Shown here: piece by piece, positions 10,749 to 22,662 of the stretch
Layout: the number at the start of each line of letters is the position of its first letter
Numbering within the stretch: the first letter of the stretch is position 1
Position numbers and translations under genes: made by a program
The notes under the pieces: generated by a model
What the model saw: only the letters and a program-made list of their open reading frames with translations
What the model was told of the DNA's origin: nothing
Databases searched by the model: none
DNA from: Okapia johnstoni
Taxonomy: Eukaryota; Chordata; Mammalia; Artiodactyla; Giraffidae
Assembly (NCBI GenBank): GCA_024291935.2
Contig: CM044309.1
Location: 35,860,001 to 35,924,000, forward strand
Reading direction: 5' to 3'
DNA: 64,000 bases

Positions 10749-11282
10749 ATATTCCCATCCTCTTACTTTCAGTCTATATGTGTCTTGAAGTCTGAAGTGG
10801 GTTTCTTATAGACAGCATATATATGGATCTTGTTTTTGTATCCATTCAACCAGTCTGTGTCTTTTGGTTGGAGCATTTAATCCATTTGTATTTAAAGTAA
10901 TTATTGATATATACGTTCCTACTACCATTTTCTAGTTGTTAGGGGTTGATTTTGTAGATCTTTTTTCTTCTGTCATATTTCTTGACTGTATAAGTCCGTT
11001 TTACATTTGTTGTAAAGCTGGTTTGGTGGTACTGAATTCTCTTAACTTTTGCTTGTCTGAAAAGCTTTTTATTTCTCCATCAACTTTCAATGAGACCCTG
11101 GCTGGGTACAGTAATCTTGGTTGTAGATTTTTTTCCCTTTCAGTACCCTAAACATATCTTGCTATTCCCTTCTGGCCTGAAGAGTTTCTGCTGAAAGATC
11201 AGCTGTTAAGAGTATAGGGTTTCCCTTGTATGTTACTTGTTGCTCTCCCTTGCCCTAAAGGACTTTTAAAAGAAGCAGTTCA

Positions 11283-12223
11283 ATTCCCAGTTTTTTAAGG
11301 AATCTCCACACTGTTCTCCATAGTGGCTGTACTAGTTTGCATTCCCACCAACAGTGTAAGAGGGTTCCCTTTTCTCCACACCCTCTCCAGCATTTATTGC
11401 TTGTAGACTTTTGGATAGCGGCCATTAGGCATATACACCGAGGAAACCAGAATTGAAAGAGACGCGTGTACCCCAATGTTCATCGCAGCACTGTTTACAA
11501 TAGCCAGGACATGGAAGCAACCTAGATGTCCATCGGCAGACGAATGGATAAGGAAGCTGTGGTACATATACACAATGGAATATTACTCAGCCATTAAAAA
11601 GAATACATTTGAATCCGTTCTATTGAGATGGATGAAACTGGAGCCCATTATACAGAGTGAAGTGAGCCAGAAAGAAAAGCACCAATACAGTATACTAATG
11701 CATGTATATGGAATTTGAAAGATGGTAATGGTAACCCTATATGTGAGACAGAATAAGAGACACAGATGCATAGAACAGTCCTGTGGACTCTGAGGGAGAA
11801 GGTGAGGGTTGGACGTTCTGGGACAATAACATTGAAACATGTATATTGTCATATGTGAAGCAGAACACCATTCCATGTTCTATGCATGGGACGGATGCTC
11901 AGGGATGGAGCGTTGGGATGACACTGAGGGATGGGAGGGGGAGGGAGGTGGGAGGAGGGTTTGGGAGGGGGAGCACATGTGAATCCATGGCTGATTCATG
12001 TCGATGTATGGCAAAAACTACTACAATATTGTAAAGTAATTAGCCCCCAACTAAAATAAAAAAAATAAATAAATAAATAAAAAAATAAAATAAAATGTAT
12101 TGGTTCAAAAGAGAATTGAAATAAATGAAATTCATACTGCTGCTGTTTAAAGTTAAAAAAAAAAATATACTGGCATTGGATAAAGAAAATTAAATAACTT
12201 ATGAAAAAAAAAATAAAAAAAAT
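11283..12223 (+). mobile_element. Ruminant L1 3' end with inverted 5' segment and double A-tail
   Basis: A perfect 15-bp TSD, aaaagaagcagttca, lies at 11268-11282 and 12224-12238. Inside it, 11283 to about 11426 is antisense L1 (ORF2 3' end) and about 11427-12051 is sense L1 with the G-rich ruminant 3' UTR (gggagggaggtgggaggagg). This is the 5'-inversion pattern of twin priming. A first A-rich tail spans 12052-12095. About 108 bp of non-L1 sequence follows, and a second A-rich tail (12204-12223) sits directly against the TSD. The element is relatively young. Confidence 0.95.
12096..12203 (+). other. Candidate L1 3'-transduced segment
   Basis: This non-L1 sequence lies between the L1 A-tail (12052-12095) and the terminal A-tail, and inside the TSD. 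An inner A11 run at 12154-12164 divides it into 58-bp and 39-bp parts. The first part contains AATAAA near 12118-12124. The arrangement is what read-through transcription past the L1 polyadenylation signal would leave. Confidence 0.65.
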
Positions 12224-12267
12224 AAAAGAAGCAGTTCATGAAATGTGTTACTGCTCTTCTGATTTCC

Positions 12268-12302
12268 TGTATGCATGCATGCTAAGTTAATTCAGTCGTG
12301 TC
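12268..12302 (-). repeat. Possible Bov-A remnant
   Basis: The short word 'tgctaagttaattcagtcgt' followed by gtcc resembles the antisense Bov-A2 tail region but lasts only about 35 bp. It could be chance. Confidence 0.3.
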
Positions 12303-12404
12303 CTCTTTATTTTCAAGATAATGTTGTATCCTCCTAAAATTGCTAATGCTGCTATGACTGATGATAATAAAAATATTTTTCAGTGATAATGTGTGGCTTC
12401 CAAA

Positions 12405-12530
12405 AAGTTATGTAATTTAACTACTCTGATTCTCAAAACAAACCTGAAGAACACAAAGATGTTATTCTAAAGTACATCACTTAAATGAGGAGACTGGGGT
12501 TGAAAGTTATTATGGAACTTACAGAATTAT
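12405..12530 (+). repeat. Diverged MIR SINE (first of two)
   Basis: The order 'ctcaaaacaaacctgaag', a tattattc-like stretch and 'aaatgaggagactggggttg' follows the MIR core (…gaggaaactgaggc…). It is strongly diverged. Confidence 0.5.
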
Positions 12531-12574
12531 ACATATTAGCATTGGGAAAAATGCCTTAAGGTTGTTCTAATCCA

Positions 12575-12712
12575 GTGATTTCACTTACGGTTGAGAAAAT
12601 TGCAACTCAAACAGATTAAGTGACTTGTTCAAGGTCCCGTAGAGAATGAATGGATACAGCAAAATTAGGGCTCCTTAAGTCCAGTGATATTTAGACCACA
12701 CTGTTCTGTGTT
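12575..12712 (+). repeat. MIR SINE
   Basis: The MIR core and tail are recognisable: 'ttgagaaaattgcaactcaa', 'agattaagtgacttgttcaa' followed by ggtcc, then a 'ccagtg' tail region. MIR is an ancient mammalian SINE, so this is old DNA that was not displaced by younger insertions. Confidence 0.75.
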
Positions 12713-13942
12713 TTATTTAATTAAGCACAGCCCAAAATATGCATTGTTTTAAAATGCTATTTAAAGCAGCATCTACCTGAAATAGACTAAATGTCAAAAG
12801 GACTTCATAAGTCATAGGATTTTAATGTATTTGCTTCAACTCATTAAATGGGAAAAATCATTGGGAAGAAAGGAGAGGGAGAGAGTTCTCTTAGGTAAGA
12901 GTGCTCAGTTTAAATCTTGAACCTTAATTACATTTAATTTTAAATTAGTTATGCAGAAAATATGTTAAGTGAACTATAATCTTAAATTTTATTCAATGTT
13001 TTGACACAGATAGGAAATATAGCAAATGGAAAGACAACATGAGATATTTAGAATTCTTCTTAATATAGAATTGATGCAACCACATTTGGTTTTCAAAATA
13101 TTTGGTATCATTTACTTTAAACTAGTAACTGCAATTCGACTATGAATTATTTCTGCCATTATTTTAGAACTAGAATACTACTGATAATATTTAATATTAA
13201 CACTCTCTATGTCTTAGATTCTGTAAGAAACAAATAAAATATGCAGTTCTGTTTCCAGAACAGTTTCATTTGCATTTCATTACACTTTTAACCCTCAATT
13301 TTTATTCTTTTAGAGGCTATTACAGGGGCTGGTAATCACACCTTATATATTATAAACAACACTTGGGTCATCAAAGAGATCATGTGGTCCATTCCTCTGA
13401 TTCTGAGCATGACAGCCTTAGATCATTCAAATCTACCCTACTTTTCTAGTTTTTCAAGACACCAGGTATGAAGATCAAATCAATCAAATAAAAAAATATA
13501 TATTCTCTCAGAGGCAGATAAATGAAATAAATTGAGTTATATCTTGTGAGGAATAAAATAATTAGCATTTGGTCTCAAGCTCTGAATCAAAGGATAAACT
13601 AAAACACAATACAGTAGGTAAAATAACATTTTAATAAAGCAATAACAATGTCATAAAGTGATATTCAATTTATTCTCAAATGATAGATTCAGGTAATACA
13701 TGCTGGTAGATTTCAGAGAAGGGAAGAAATACATCCTAACATTTGATAGAAATTATCTCTTGCTGTAACTGAACGCCATTTTGATTGAATCTTTTGTAGT
13801 CACTAGAACTGGCAAGTTACAAGTCTGCTTATTTTTTTGAGACTTTATATGTTCAACATCACCCATAACCTCTTGGATGTCTTTGAAACTTTTCCTCTAG
13901 GGTTGAGTTGACTATCTGTTAAATAATCTATAATTATTGGCA
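12713..13942. other. AT-rich stretch, nothing recognised
   Basis: No recognisable repeat family or coding signal. Short frames only. Confidence 0.55.
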
Positions 13943-14163
13943 ACTGTATGTGTGTGTGTGTGTTAGTCGTTCAGTCGTGTTCAACTCTTTGTGACCCCAT
14001 GGACTGTAGCCCGCCAGGGGCCTCTGCCCATGGGATTCTCCAGGCAAGAATGCTGGAGTGGATTGCCATTGCCTTCTCCTGAGGATCTTCCTAACCCAGG
14101 GATCAAACCCTGGTTTCCTGCATTGCAAGCAGATTCTCTCCCGTTTGAGTTACAGGGAAGTCC
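13943..14163 (-). mobile_element. Bov-tA SINE with (TG)n tail
   Basis: Antisense Bov-A body ('cagtcgtgttcaactctttg' to 'gccttctcctgagg') is followed by the antisense tRNA-derived head ending at 'acagggaagtcc'. The 3' tail is a (TG)n run at 13947-13961, the (AC)n tail of the sense strand; such SINE tails often seed microsatellites. Confidence 0.93.
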
Positions 14164-16090
14164 TTATATACAATGCTTTCTTGAAATAATATGTACTCTG
14201 ACCCCATTGCTAGATCTCATTTTTTAAAGCAACTTGATTCAATTCAGTCCAAATATATTAATATTGCCCTTGCAAATAATTCATTTGGTGAGGGCAAAAA
14301 AGTTCTTGTGTCAATGTGATTAGAAGAGAGGGTGAGGCACTCGAATAAGTGAGATAGACAGCTTGGAATTAATCAAGATAAGAGTACCATCTCATTACCG
14401 CTCTTATTTTACCCAAACAAAAGCATTGGGTGTATGCAGTGTATATTTTCCTTGGCCTTATTATTGTACTTTGCCCTGTAATTGATAAATCATCCCTTTA
14501 ATTAATCATTTCTACTTCTAGACAAAATATTAGATGGAATGCTTTTTTAAATTTTTTTTCTTGCAGCCTAAATTTCTGAATATATATATTATTGAATCGG
14601 GAATAGAAATTGCTTATTTGGGGCAGAAGGCAGATATTAAAGACTACAGTGTAAAAGAAAAATAAAAACTATTTTCGTTATAAGGTAAAATACAACACAC
14701 ACAAATCTGAAATATCCTTGAAATGATTTGAGGGGATTTTCTTTTACAGTGATGAAATGCCTGTGGACTAAGTAATGTATGACACTGTGTTCATGATTGG
14801 TAGATGCAAAATGCCTATTCTTTTTCAACTTCTTTAAGTCACTCTTACAATATAAAATTACCAGTAGGTAATAACACAACAAAATCTTCTGTAGCACTCC
14901 TTCCTAGGTAGATATGTTGCTGGAGATTTTCTGTCAATGAATACATGAGGGTGAAAGAGTAAAAAACGGCCCTCTCTACCCAAACTTTCCTTCATGTTTA
15001 TTGTACCTTGCAAAGAGGGAGGAGATCTGAGTATGGAACAGAGAACAGGTAACATAAAGCCATACAGAGCAGTGAATCTTACATGCTTCATACTCACAGG
15101 TTTGATATACTTTCTCCCCAGAGGAGAGAGTACCTTGCTTGTGAACACTGAAGACTGTAAACCAACAATTTACACGAGCGAATACATAAACAAGCAAATG
15201 TGATATCAATCTTTAGGTAAAATTTTATTTCCACTTGATTATCCTCAGTGTTTTTAATAACGCTCAAAATGAACAAGAGTGCAGACAAACTGGAAGAAAT
15301 TTAAACCCAGGCTCCAGTTGAAAATATTTAGTACAAATACTCTGGTGCTAGTGGTCAATCAAATTACTACATACCAATAATTATGTCCTTTTTTTTGCCC
15401 TAGTTACTCAAATCATTTCACTGAATGAGTTTCCTGGAAGTCAAACTGGGTATAGCAAGTGCTTTCCCAGGAGTTCAGTCTATAGTTGTTGCTGGGAAAC
15501 AACAGAACAATTGTTGATAATAAATCAGAATCTGAACCACTCACACTCACCTATACTGATATTGAACTATGTTCATTTATTCTGTGTATTTCCAATATTT
15601 TATAGAGCCATCTATAATAATAATAGATCATTCATTCAGCCAAGAGTTAAATGGCATTCTTTTAATGTCAATCATTATGCCAAATGATAAGTTTTCAAAG
15701 AAAACTGCAATCTGTTGCAAATGTCAGTTCCTTTCTTTGTGTTTGTATAAAAACAGACTAAGTTTCAGACCCATTAGATCTCTAAGTTAGGACTGCATGG
15801 CCACTACAAGTACAGATTGCATTAAGTTAGGAAGAAATGGTATACTTATCACAAAAGCATGTGTTTGTTTAAATAAATACTACTTTGAGAGTGTAAAAGT
15901 ATTGTTCCATATTACTATCCCATGATCACAATGAAGAGTCTCTCAAGTCAGGAGGGGATAAAAAGGAACCCATTGAAAAACTCACAGCTTCCTGTAGCTT
16001 AACAATTGACAATGTAATTGGATCAAAGAATTTTTTTGATGTATTATTCATATTCTTTATGAGTCACATCACCATCTCTCAGCAATATGA
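14164..16090. other. Single-copy-like AT-rich stretch
   Basis: No interspersed repeat was recognised over nearly 2 kb, and no open frame carries a familiar motif. Overlapping short frames at 14858-15288 on both strands show no recognisable protein family. Confidence 0.5.
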
Positions 16091-16111
16091 GTACTGAGTG
16101 TAAGGCTCTTA

Positions 16112-16148
16112 CTATATGTGTGTGTATGTGTGTGTTATACACACACAA
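16112..16148. repeat. (TG)n/(CA)n imperfect microsatellite
   Basis: A tgtgtgtatgtgtgtg run followed by acacacaca, forming a short potential hairpin. Confidence 0.75.
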
Positions 16149-16857
16149 AAGCTACAGAAATATGCATATGTATATTTATATTTACACATATGTATTTAGA
16201 AAATATATTACAACCGTGATTATTCAGAAAAAAATAGAAACGAGAGCAAAATGTCTGCTTTACAAAGTATAAAACTTTGATAATGAACTCACATATCAGA
16301 AAATTCTACATTTAAAAGATGTATTTCAAAAGCATATTGTCAGAACCATAAGCGTTACTGCTATTACTCCTAGAGAAACAAGCTTAGGAGTCATTTCATT
16401 GGGTTTCACTTTAAGAAGGTTTCAATTCTTAGTCAGAAAGAATATACGACAGGATATGAAAGGTCTTGTCACTATGACGATATTCTTGCAAGAAAAAATT
16501 AAAGTTGAGCAAGTCTTCTTAGTCTAGAAATAAACTTCAATATGCCTTTCACCTTTCTAGACCCATAGAAAGTTGCCCTTGGTTATCTGCATGATTCTAA
16601 TTGATTCTAAGAAAACATTTAATTGGATAGGAAAAATAAGAAGCTAATATGTTCATCACATTTTTTATATAAACTTTGATTCTTCTGGGGTTATTTTTTT
16701 TTGCTATTTTTATGTGACCGCTTTTCATAATATGGCACTGGTATAGTGAATGGCATAATTTGACATAGGCAAAATCAATCTTTTTTTCTAAGTGGAGTTT
16801 CTTATACAGAAACATTTGGAATCAGAGATAGAGGCTTAGTTAAAAATCCTCATAATA

Positions 16858-16912
<55 letters not shown>

Positions 16913-16921
16913 ACACACAAA
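16858..16921. repeat. (CA)n microsatellite
   Basis: About 60 bp of CA dinucleotides with a single T interruption near 16908. Probably polymorphic in length. Confidence 0.97.
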
Positions 16922-17159
16922 CATACTAACCTAGTTTTCCATATGTTTTCTTTGAGTGATTGTTCCTGACCACATACACTGAATGACTGTGCTGATTAAA
17001 TTCTGTGATCTTTTCTCCACATTTAATTCATCTTGTCAGGTATGGAAGACCAATGGCTTCATTAAAAAAAAAAAAAAAAGACAAAACCACAGGGCTTTGT
17101 TCCTTGACCTTTAGTTCTGAGAAAAACACAGAAACACTGAAACACACCCATCTCACTGA

Positions 17160-17545
17160 CCAACGTTTATAGCTAATTTCTATTTTATGAAAGAGAGCGG
17201 AGGAATTTTTCAGCTTTCAGAGGAGGCTGCTTTTTGGAGTCAAGGCAGTGTTTCTCCTCTGCCTTGGGCAACTGGTAAAGAAGGGCCATCTGGGTTTTCT
17301 GTCGGATTCCCACACTCAGCCTATGAAGTTTCCCCGAGTCCAGGCTGGTTATCTCATAACTCTGTGCAGAGCTCCAGTGAATAATTTATACCAGGCAGGA
17401 GGTGACAAGTTAAACACGCCTATTTTGTCTAAAATGCTATGAAGGCATCAAGATGGGAGCCCAGCTGCAGGGTGAGGGGAGCAAGGGTGATGGGAACCCG
17501 GTCCGTCTAGAAGCGAGGACGCCGCTGTAAAGAAAATGAAATGTA
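17160..17545. other. Locally GC-richer, CpG-containing stretch of unknown nature
   Basis: This segment is richer in G+C than its surroundings and holds a CpG cluster ('ggtccgtctagaagcgagga' then cgccg) near 17500-17525. A splice-donor-like gcagggtgagg lies near 17467. The longest frame here (65 codons, plus strand) resembles no family I know. It could be a conserved non-coding element, an unspliced exon or chance; I do not call a gene. Confidence 0.3.
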
Positions 17546-18827
17546 ATGAGATCCGCTTTCATGCATAATTCATAGGTGAAAACATGACTGCATAAAGAGC
17601 TATGGATTTTAACAAGGCAAGCCTGCAATCATGCACATTACCTTCCCAGAGGAACTTTATATAATATTGGTCAAAAAGGAGAGGATTCTGAATCCCAGTG
17701 CAAAATAAAGCTGACAGGTTTTCGAATGCAGCAGAATTTACTCTAGTGTACAATGCCTGTGAAAGAAACAATTTCTGTTTACACCTGAAAAACTACTGCT
17801 TACCCAAAATTTTACTTTAAAAATCTGCTATCTCTTCTTTAAATGGAAAAAAAAAGGAGGTGAACAGAAGATTCACATTGACAAACATAACAAAAATGTA
17901 TAAACTGTATTTACTGAATGTTATGGGGTTAGGTAAAAGTGGACTTGGTAGGCATTTTTACTCCACTGACAACAAAAGTTTAGATAGAACTGTAGGCAAT
18001 GAAGAAGCTTTAAGACTGATAACATGTTAGTTATTGTCAGTGGAAATTTAATCTGAATGTGTTGTCAGAGCAAATATTGTAATTCCGTTTTCAAAACCAG
18101 TTTAGGGGCTAACATATGCCTAATGTGAAATGGTGTTTAACACATGAGGTTCTTAGTTGTGGAATTTAAGAAGAATATTGATTAAACTTGGGATGCCTTA
18201 AATTTTATCACCATCAAACCCTAAAGATGTCTTAACTTAAAGAATTGGTGGGATAGGAGTTGGGGATGGAGACAGTCCTTCATTGTCCAGACTTGGGATG
18301 TACACAGGAATACAAAGAAAACAACAGAACGGGTCAGAGGCATCTTCAAAATATACAAGGTGGAGAGCTGTGTGGGCTTGTTTGCTTGGCTTATGCTGTG
18401 TCATATTTGAAAGAAAAGCAAAGTAGTTACATGGCGTTAGGTTATGCTCTGGCATTTGACTGAAGAAAGTAGTAAATATTGAAAAAGTTTGACGTATCAA
18501 TATCAAAATGGTTGTTTACTGTTGGATTTTTTTTTAAGGTTCCTAAGAAACAGAGATACTCTATAAAGCAGTTTGAAGTGGCTTTGATTTCGAATAATCT
18601 ATTCCACTTAAAACTGTTTCATTAAACTCTTTGTGATATTCCTCAGTTGTGGTTCAGGTTTTGACAATATTTGGAAAACATAAGCTTTGGGAGATAGTCA
18701 ATGATTTAATTTCTTAAGTGGGAATCACAGCTTTTGTGATTCAGTGGCAGAACAAAGCACAATCATGACTGGATCTTGTCACAAAGGGAGTTCTTCCAGG
18801 ATTCTAGTGTTTCTATTGTATTGATAT
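17546..18827. other. Unassigned stretch
   Basis: AT-rich, with no recognised repeat or exon. Confidence 0.5.
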
Positions 18828-18838
18828 ATCCAGGTTCC

Positions 18839-18970
18839 CCCTGGAGGAGGGCATGACAATGCACTCCAGTATCCTTGCCTGGAGAATCCCATGGACAAAG
18901 GAGCCTGGTGGGCTATAGTCCACAGGGTCACAAAGAGTTGGACACAACTGAAGCTACAGAGCATGCACAC
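18839..18970 (+). mobile_element. Bov-A SINE monomer
   Basis: A Bov-A body from 'cctggaggagggcatgacaa' to 'ggacacaactgaagc' is flanked by an 11-bp TSD with one mismatch: atccaggttcc at 18828-18838 and attcaggttcc at 18971-18981. Confidence 0.92.
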
Positions 18971-19205
18971 ATTCAGGTTCCAGTGATAAATTTGGAGCCT
19001 AAGGTTTACTAGTGCCTTACGTTTTACTATTCTCTTTAATGCTACTTTGATATATTCCTGGCACTGTTTTACTTTTAAAGGATGTTTATAATCCCTTGTG
19101 CCCTAAGTAGCCTAAGTGACATGAGCTTATCTCTCCAAGGCATCTAGAATTAACCAGCTAGTTACACTTGTTTAAACCTAACAATTGAGTTTAATACTCT
19201 ATGCT

Positions 19206-19288
19206 TGATTTTTTTTTTAATTTTCTTCCTTCTTTCCATCCTTCCTTCCTCTCTCCATTCCTCCTTCCGTTCCTTCTTTTCTTTCACA
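19206..19288 (+). repeat. Polypyrimidine (TTCC)n-like tract
   Basis: About 80 bp of almost pure C/T (for example cttccttctttccatccttc) follow a T-run. Simple low-complexity sequence. Confidence 0.85.
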
Positions 19289-20015
19289 AAAACACACACA
19301 GAGTGACCTATCTCTGCCTTTAATAAACCCAGATTGGTAGTGTGGCTGGGAAACGACAGTTGAGGGGGACAGTATCTATTCTCGACTCCGCTGGAAGGTG
19401 AGAGGAGCCAATCACATCTGTTCCCTCTACCTGGCAGCTGTGGGCTCCTCCACCTCTTCCTGCCAGTGCTGCACGCTGCTGGGAAGTTTGTTATATGGAA
19501 GGATCAGTTTTCAAGCACATAAAGAATTTGTTTGCTTGTACACCTGTGCTGTAAAGGAAGTTTTCTTATTGCTCCTGCCAGTTGGATGGCTTGCTGAATT
19601 CTTTAGCATATATAAAAATGCAAAGTGCCTGAAATGGGAATGAAATGATAACATGATTAGAATTCTCTCTTGGGGTCAGATGAGACAGATGGTTGCAGTA
19701 GGAGGATTTTCCTAGTACAGCTTCCCTCGTCTAAGTTTGTTTCCTATTTGTTTCCCTTTCTGTGGAAACAATGCACATATTAAATATCATACAGAACACA
19801 AAGCACATTTGAAATAAAGAGGTGACAGGCTGAGACATGAATGTTAAAACTCCCATTGACTGAGTCTCAGGCACCAGCGCTGGTAAAGACCATTGTAGAT
19901 TTTTTGGACCCCACATCTCTCCTGCAACCTCCTGCATTCAGGAAATCTCATTGAAAACAAATCATGTGTGTATGAAGATGCAATCCCCAAACCAAGTGAA
20001 TTTGCTTTTTTCACT
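19289..20015. other. Unassigned stretch
   Basis: Mixed composition, slightly GC-richer at 19330-19490. An 81-codon frame at 19398-19643 has no recognised domain. Confidence 0.45.
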
Positions 20016-20019
20016 CATT

Positions 20020-20178
20020 CAAATAAAATCAGACTATCTCATCATTTGGTTAAATTCTTTAAATGTCTTCTTACAAAGCTTAGATCATATGTTCCTTTTG
20101 GGGTTTGGCCTCTGCCTGTATCTCCAAATTCACTTCTCACCATTGTCCCATCTTATTCTGCTTTAACCACTTGGATTC
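20020..20178 (+). repeat. L2 LINE 3' fragment
   Basis: The motif order 'ttcaaataaaatcagac', tcttacaaagc, 'tttggcctctgcctgtatct' then ccaa, and tctgctttaaccacttgg follows the L2 3' half. Diverged, so the subfamily is not assigned. Confidence 0.6.
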
Positions 20179-21094
20179 CATGATAATAAGGAAGTTGATG
20201 GGGTCTAGAAAGAAAAATGAAAAAAAAGTTGGCTTTTAGGGTAAGAACCATACTCCTTCCAATGTAATGAGAAAAAGATATAGAGAGACAGATAGCAGAA
20301 AAACTAGGGAATTCTTCTTTAATGACGTATTTTTATGAGTGACATAAGATACTAAGAAAAATTTTAGAAAGAAACTCAAATTTCACATTTTCTTATAAAA
20401 TGACCTGTGGAAATCAGCACCATTCTGTGTGTCTATATAAGGAAATGATGGTAACTAGAAACGAGTATGGGCTCACGAAGAGTAACAATCTGGGGGAAAC
20501 TTTCTTTCTGGACAGTGTTATTAGACGAGAAGATTAGGGTATAGTGATAGCCTTTCACAAGGCCTCTTGTGATGAAAACCTTGACTCTGTGCTTATAAAT
20601 TTGATAGCTTGGAAGCACTAAAAATGATTTTTCCCATAGCTGCCAACCATTAAGGAACCTGGAAAGAGGGATTTGGTTGTGCTTTAGAGGGCTTTATCCT
20701 CCTCCACTTTGTTTACAATGTATGAATAATTTGGATGAAAAAATGCAAGACAATTTTATCAAACTGGTGGGTAACTTGAAGCTGGAATGGAGAATGGATA
20801 GTTTGCAGGCAAATTTCTTGTTTTGAATCATGGCAAGAAGAAGCATGTACTAGATTCTTGAAGTCTTTAATGTGTTGTGTTTCTTTTTCTTTGAAACACT
20901 TTAAAAATTGAAATGAAATCCATGTTTTAATAAGACTAGGTTTGGGATGGGGCTGAATAATAATTCTGAATGACTGAGAGTGCAGGGTAATGGCATCTAT
21001 CTAGTTCTGAACATGTTTGAAGGAAGGAAGAGATGGTCATCATTACTTCCCTTCTACCTGAGGAAGGTTTCCTTGTCTCTGCCCCTCTTTCTAT
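20179..21094. other. Unassigned AT-rich stretch
   Basis: No recognised repeat, RNA or exon. Confidence 0.5.
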
Positions 21095-21107
21095 CCTGAT
21101 TGTTTTT

Positions 21108-21400
21108 GTTTTTTAATTTTATTTATTTAATTTTATTTTTGGCTATGCTGAGTCTTTGTTGTTGCACACGGGCTTTCTCTAGTTGTGATGGTCTGGGGCT
21201 GCTTTCTTGTTGCAATGTGTGGGCTTCTCACTGTGGTGGCTTCTCTTGTTGCAGAAAACAGGCTCTAAGGCATGTGGGCTCACTTGTGGCACATGGGCTT
21301 AGTTGGCCCGTGGCATGTGGAATCTTCCCAAAGCGGAGATCAAACCCGTGTTCCCGCAATGGTAGGTGGACTCTTAACCTCTGAACTGCTAGGCAAATCC
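21108..21400 (-). mobile_element. CHR-type tRNA-derived SINE with TSD
   Basis: Antisense CHR body ('ttttggctatgctgagtctt', 'gggctttctctagttgtgat', 'cttctcttgttgcag') runs to a degenerate antisense tRNA head (aacccgtgttccc, ... cttaacctctgaac). The low-coordinate (aattttattt)-like run is its tail. A 13-bp TSD with two mismatches lies at 21095-21107 and 21401-21413. Confidence 0.93.
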
Positions 21401-21413
21401 CCTGATCGCTTTT

Positions 21414-22335
21414 GGATTCGTATTTCTAATCACTTCCTGATTCTCTCTTCTAATTTAATTCTATCCTGGAAGCCAGGAACAGCCAACATACGTATCAGAT
21501 TTTCTCCAGTTTTTAGATTACTTTTTCTCCTAATAGGCTCTAACTTCTTGGCCAGAAAGAACGTGACATATTTGGTCTAAATATGAAAAAGTTGAGCTAA
21601 TTTGCCACAAATAGACACTTGTAATTAAGTAATATAGAAATGTGGGGTTTATGACTGTATTCAATTCAAAACAGAAGTTTCTATAAATGAACTTTATGCT
21701 GAGATGTTTGCGAGTCAGTTTCACTGCAAGAGGTAATAGAAAATTTCTAAAGCCTCTGAATATTTTTGGCAACTGTGCTTTTAACTACTACCTATCTTTG
21801 AATTAAGAAGAACCAGAAGATAGGTATTTGGTTTATTTTAATATGACAGACGACTAGTTCCTAGAAACCAACTGATGTTTACTTAGCTGCTTCCTCAGAT
21901 CAAGGACTTTACACTTTCTTGTTCATGCAACAAAATGCTTAAACATGCTGAATTATAATCTGTGAAGAAAAAAAAAAAAAAACAGGGGCATTGTAGATTG
22001 TTCAAGGAAGAGTAAGAATTCATTTTAAGATGCATTTCATGAGAATGTGAGACTACATTCATTTACCATGGCTGAATTAAATAGAATCTCAAAAACTGCT
22101 GGGAATTACAGAACTTGAGAAGATATTTTGGAGAATCTGATGGCTATAAGTAAGTCCTCTTGTCTGTTTTCCTTCTAAATTGTATTAATAGAATACAATT
22201 AAAAATACCCTTCAGATGTTTTCAAATTTTACGTGGTAGAATTGTTATGGAATTAACATATATTTCTCATAATGTAAGGATTTGAACAACTTTCTACATA
22301 GTATACTAAATTTTAGTAGAGACACAAAGTTAATA
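21414..22335. other. Unassigned AT-rich stretch
   Basis: No recognised repeat family or exon. An A-run lies at 21968-21981. Confidence 0.5.
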
Positions 22336-22337
22336 TA

Positions 22338-22662
22338 CAAACTGAAAATGTCCATCAGCATGTGATGGGTAAACAAACTATGGTATATAAGTATAATGGA
22401 ATACTACTTGTCAGTGAAAAGGAATAAAGTACTAATAAATGCAATGACATGGGTGAAATGAAACAAAAATAGCTGAGTGAAAGAAGCCAGACATAGAAGT
22501 GTAAACACTGTATAATTTCATTTATATGAGTGTCTATAACATGATCTTGATTATGCTGGTTGTTATTCAGTGTCAAAATACATGTAACTGTATATTCAAA
22601 ATTGGTGTAGTTTCTTCTGTGTAAATTATGCCTTGGTAAAGTTGATTTAAAAAACAAAATCC
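22338..22662 (+). mobile_element. Old L1M 3' end, plus strand
   Basis: ORF2-end and 3' UTR landmarks are visible: 'ggtaaacaaactatggtata', 'ataatggaatactacttgtc', 'tgagtgaaagaagccagac', and the terminal 'gtaaattatgccttggtaaa' followed by gttgattt and A-rich sequence. Diverged and 5'-truncated. Confidence 0.85.

Larger units (their letters stand above)
9493..11257 (-). mobile_element. L1 fragment (ORF1 end, ORF2 EN and start of RT)
   Basis: Read on the minus strand from 11257 downward, the sequence gives the ORF1 C-terminal domain (about 11240-10990), the inter-ORF spacer, the ORF2 endonuclease (about 10930-10000) and the beginning of RT (to 9493). The 3' half of ORF2 and the 3' UTR are missing because the sequence switches to BovB at 9492. 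The 5' end is truncated within ORF1. Frameshifts and stops break every frame. The L1 at 11283 was later inserted just beyond its 5' edge. Confidence 0.93.

Noticed and set aside
16858..16921. Short regular repeats resembling an array (also 24309, 61681)
   Set aside because: Simple dinucleotide microsatellites; no spacers, so not a CRISPR or satellite array.
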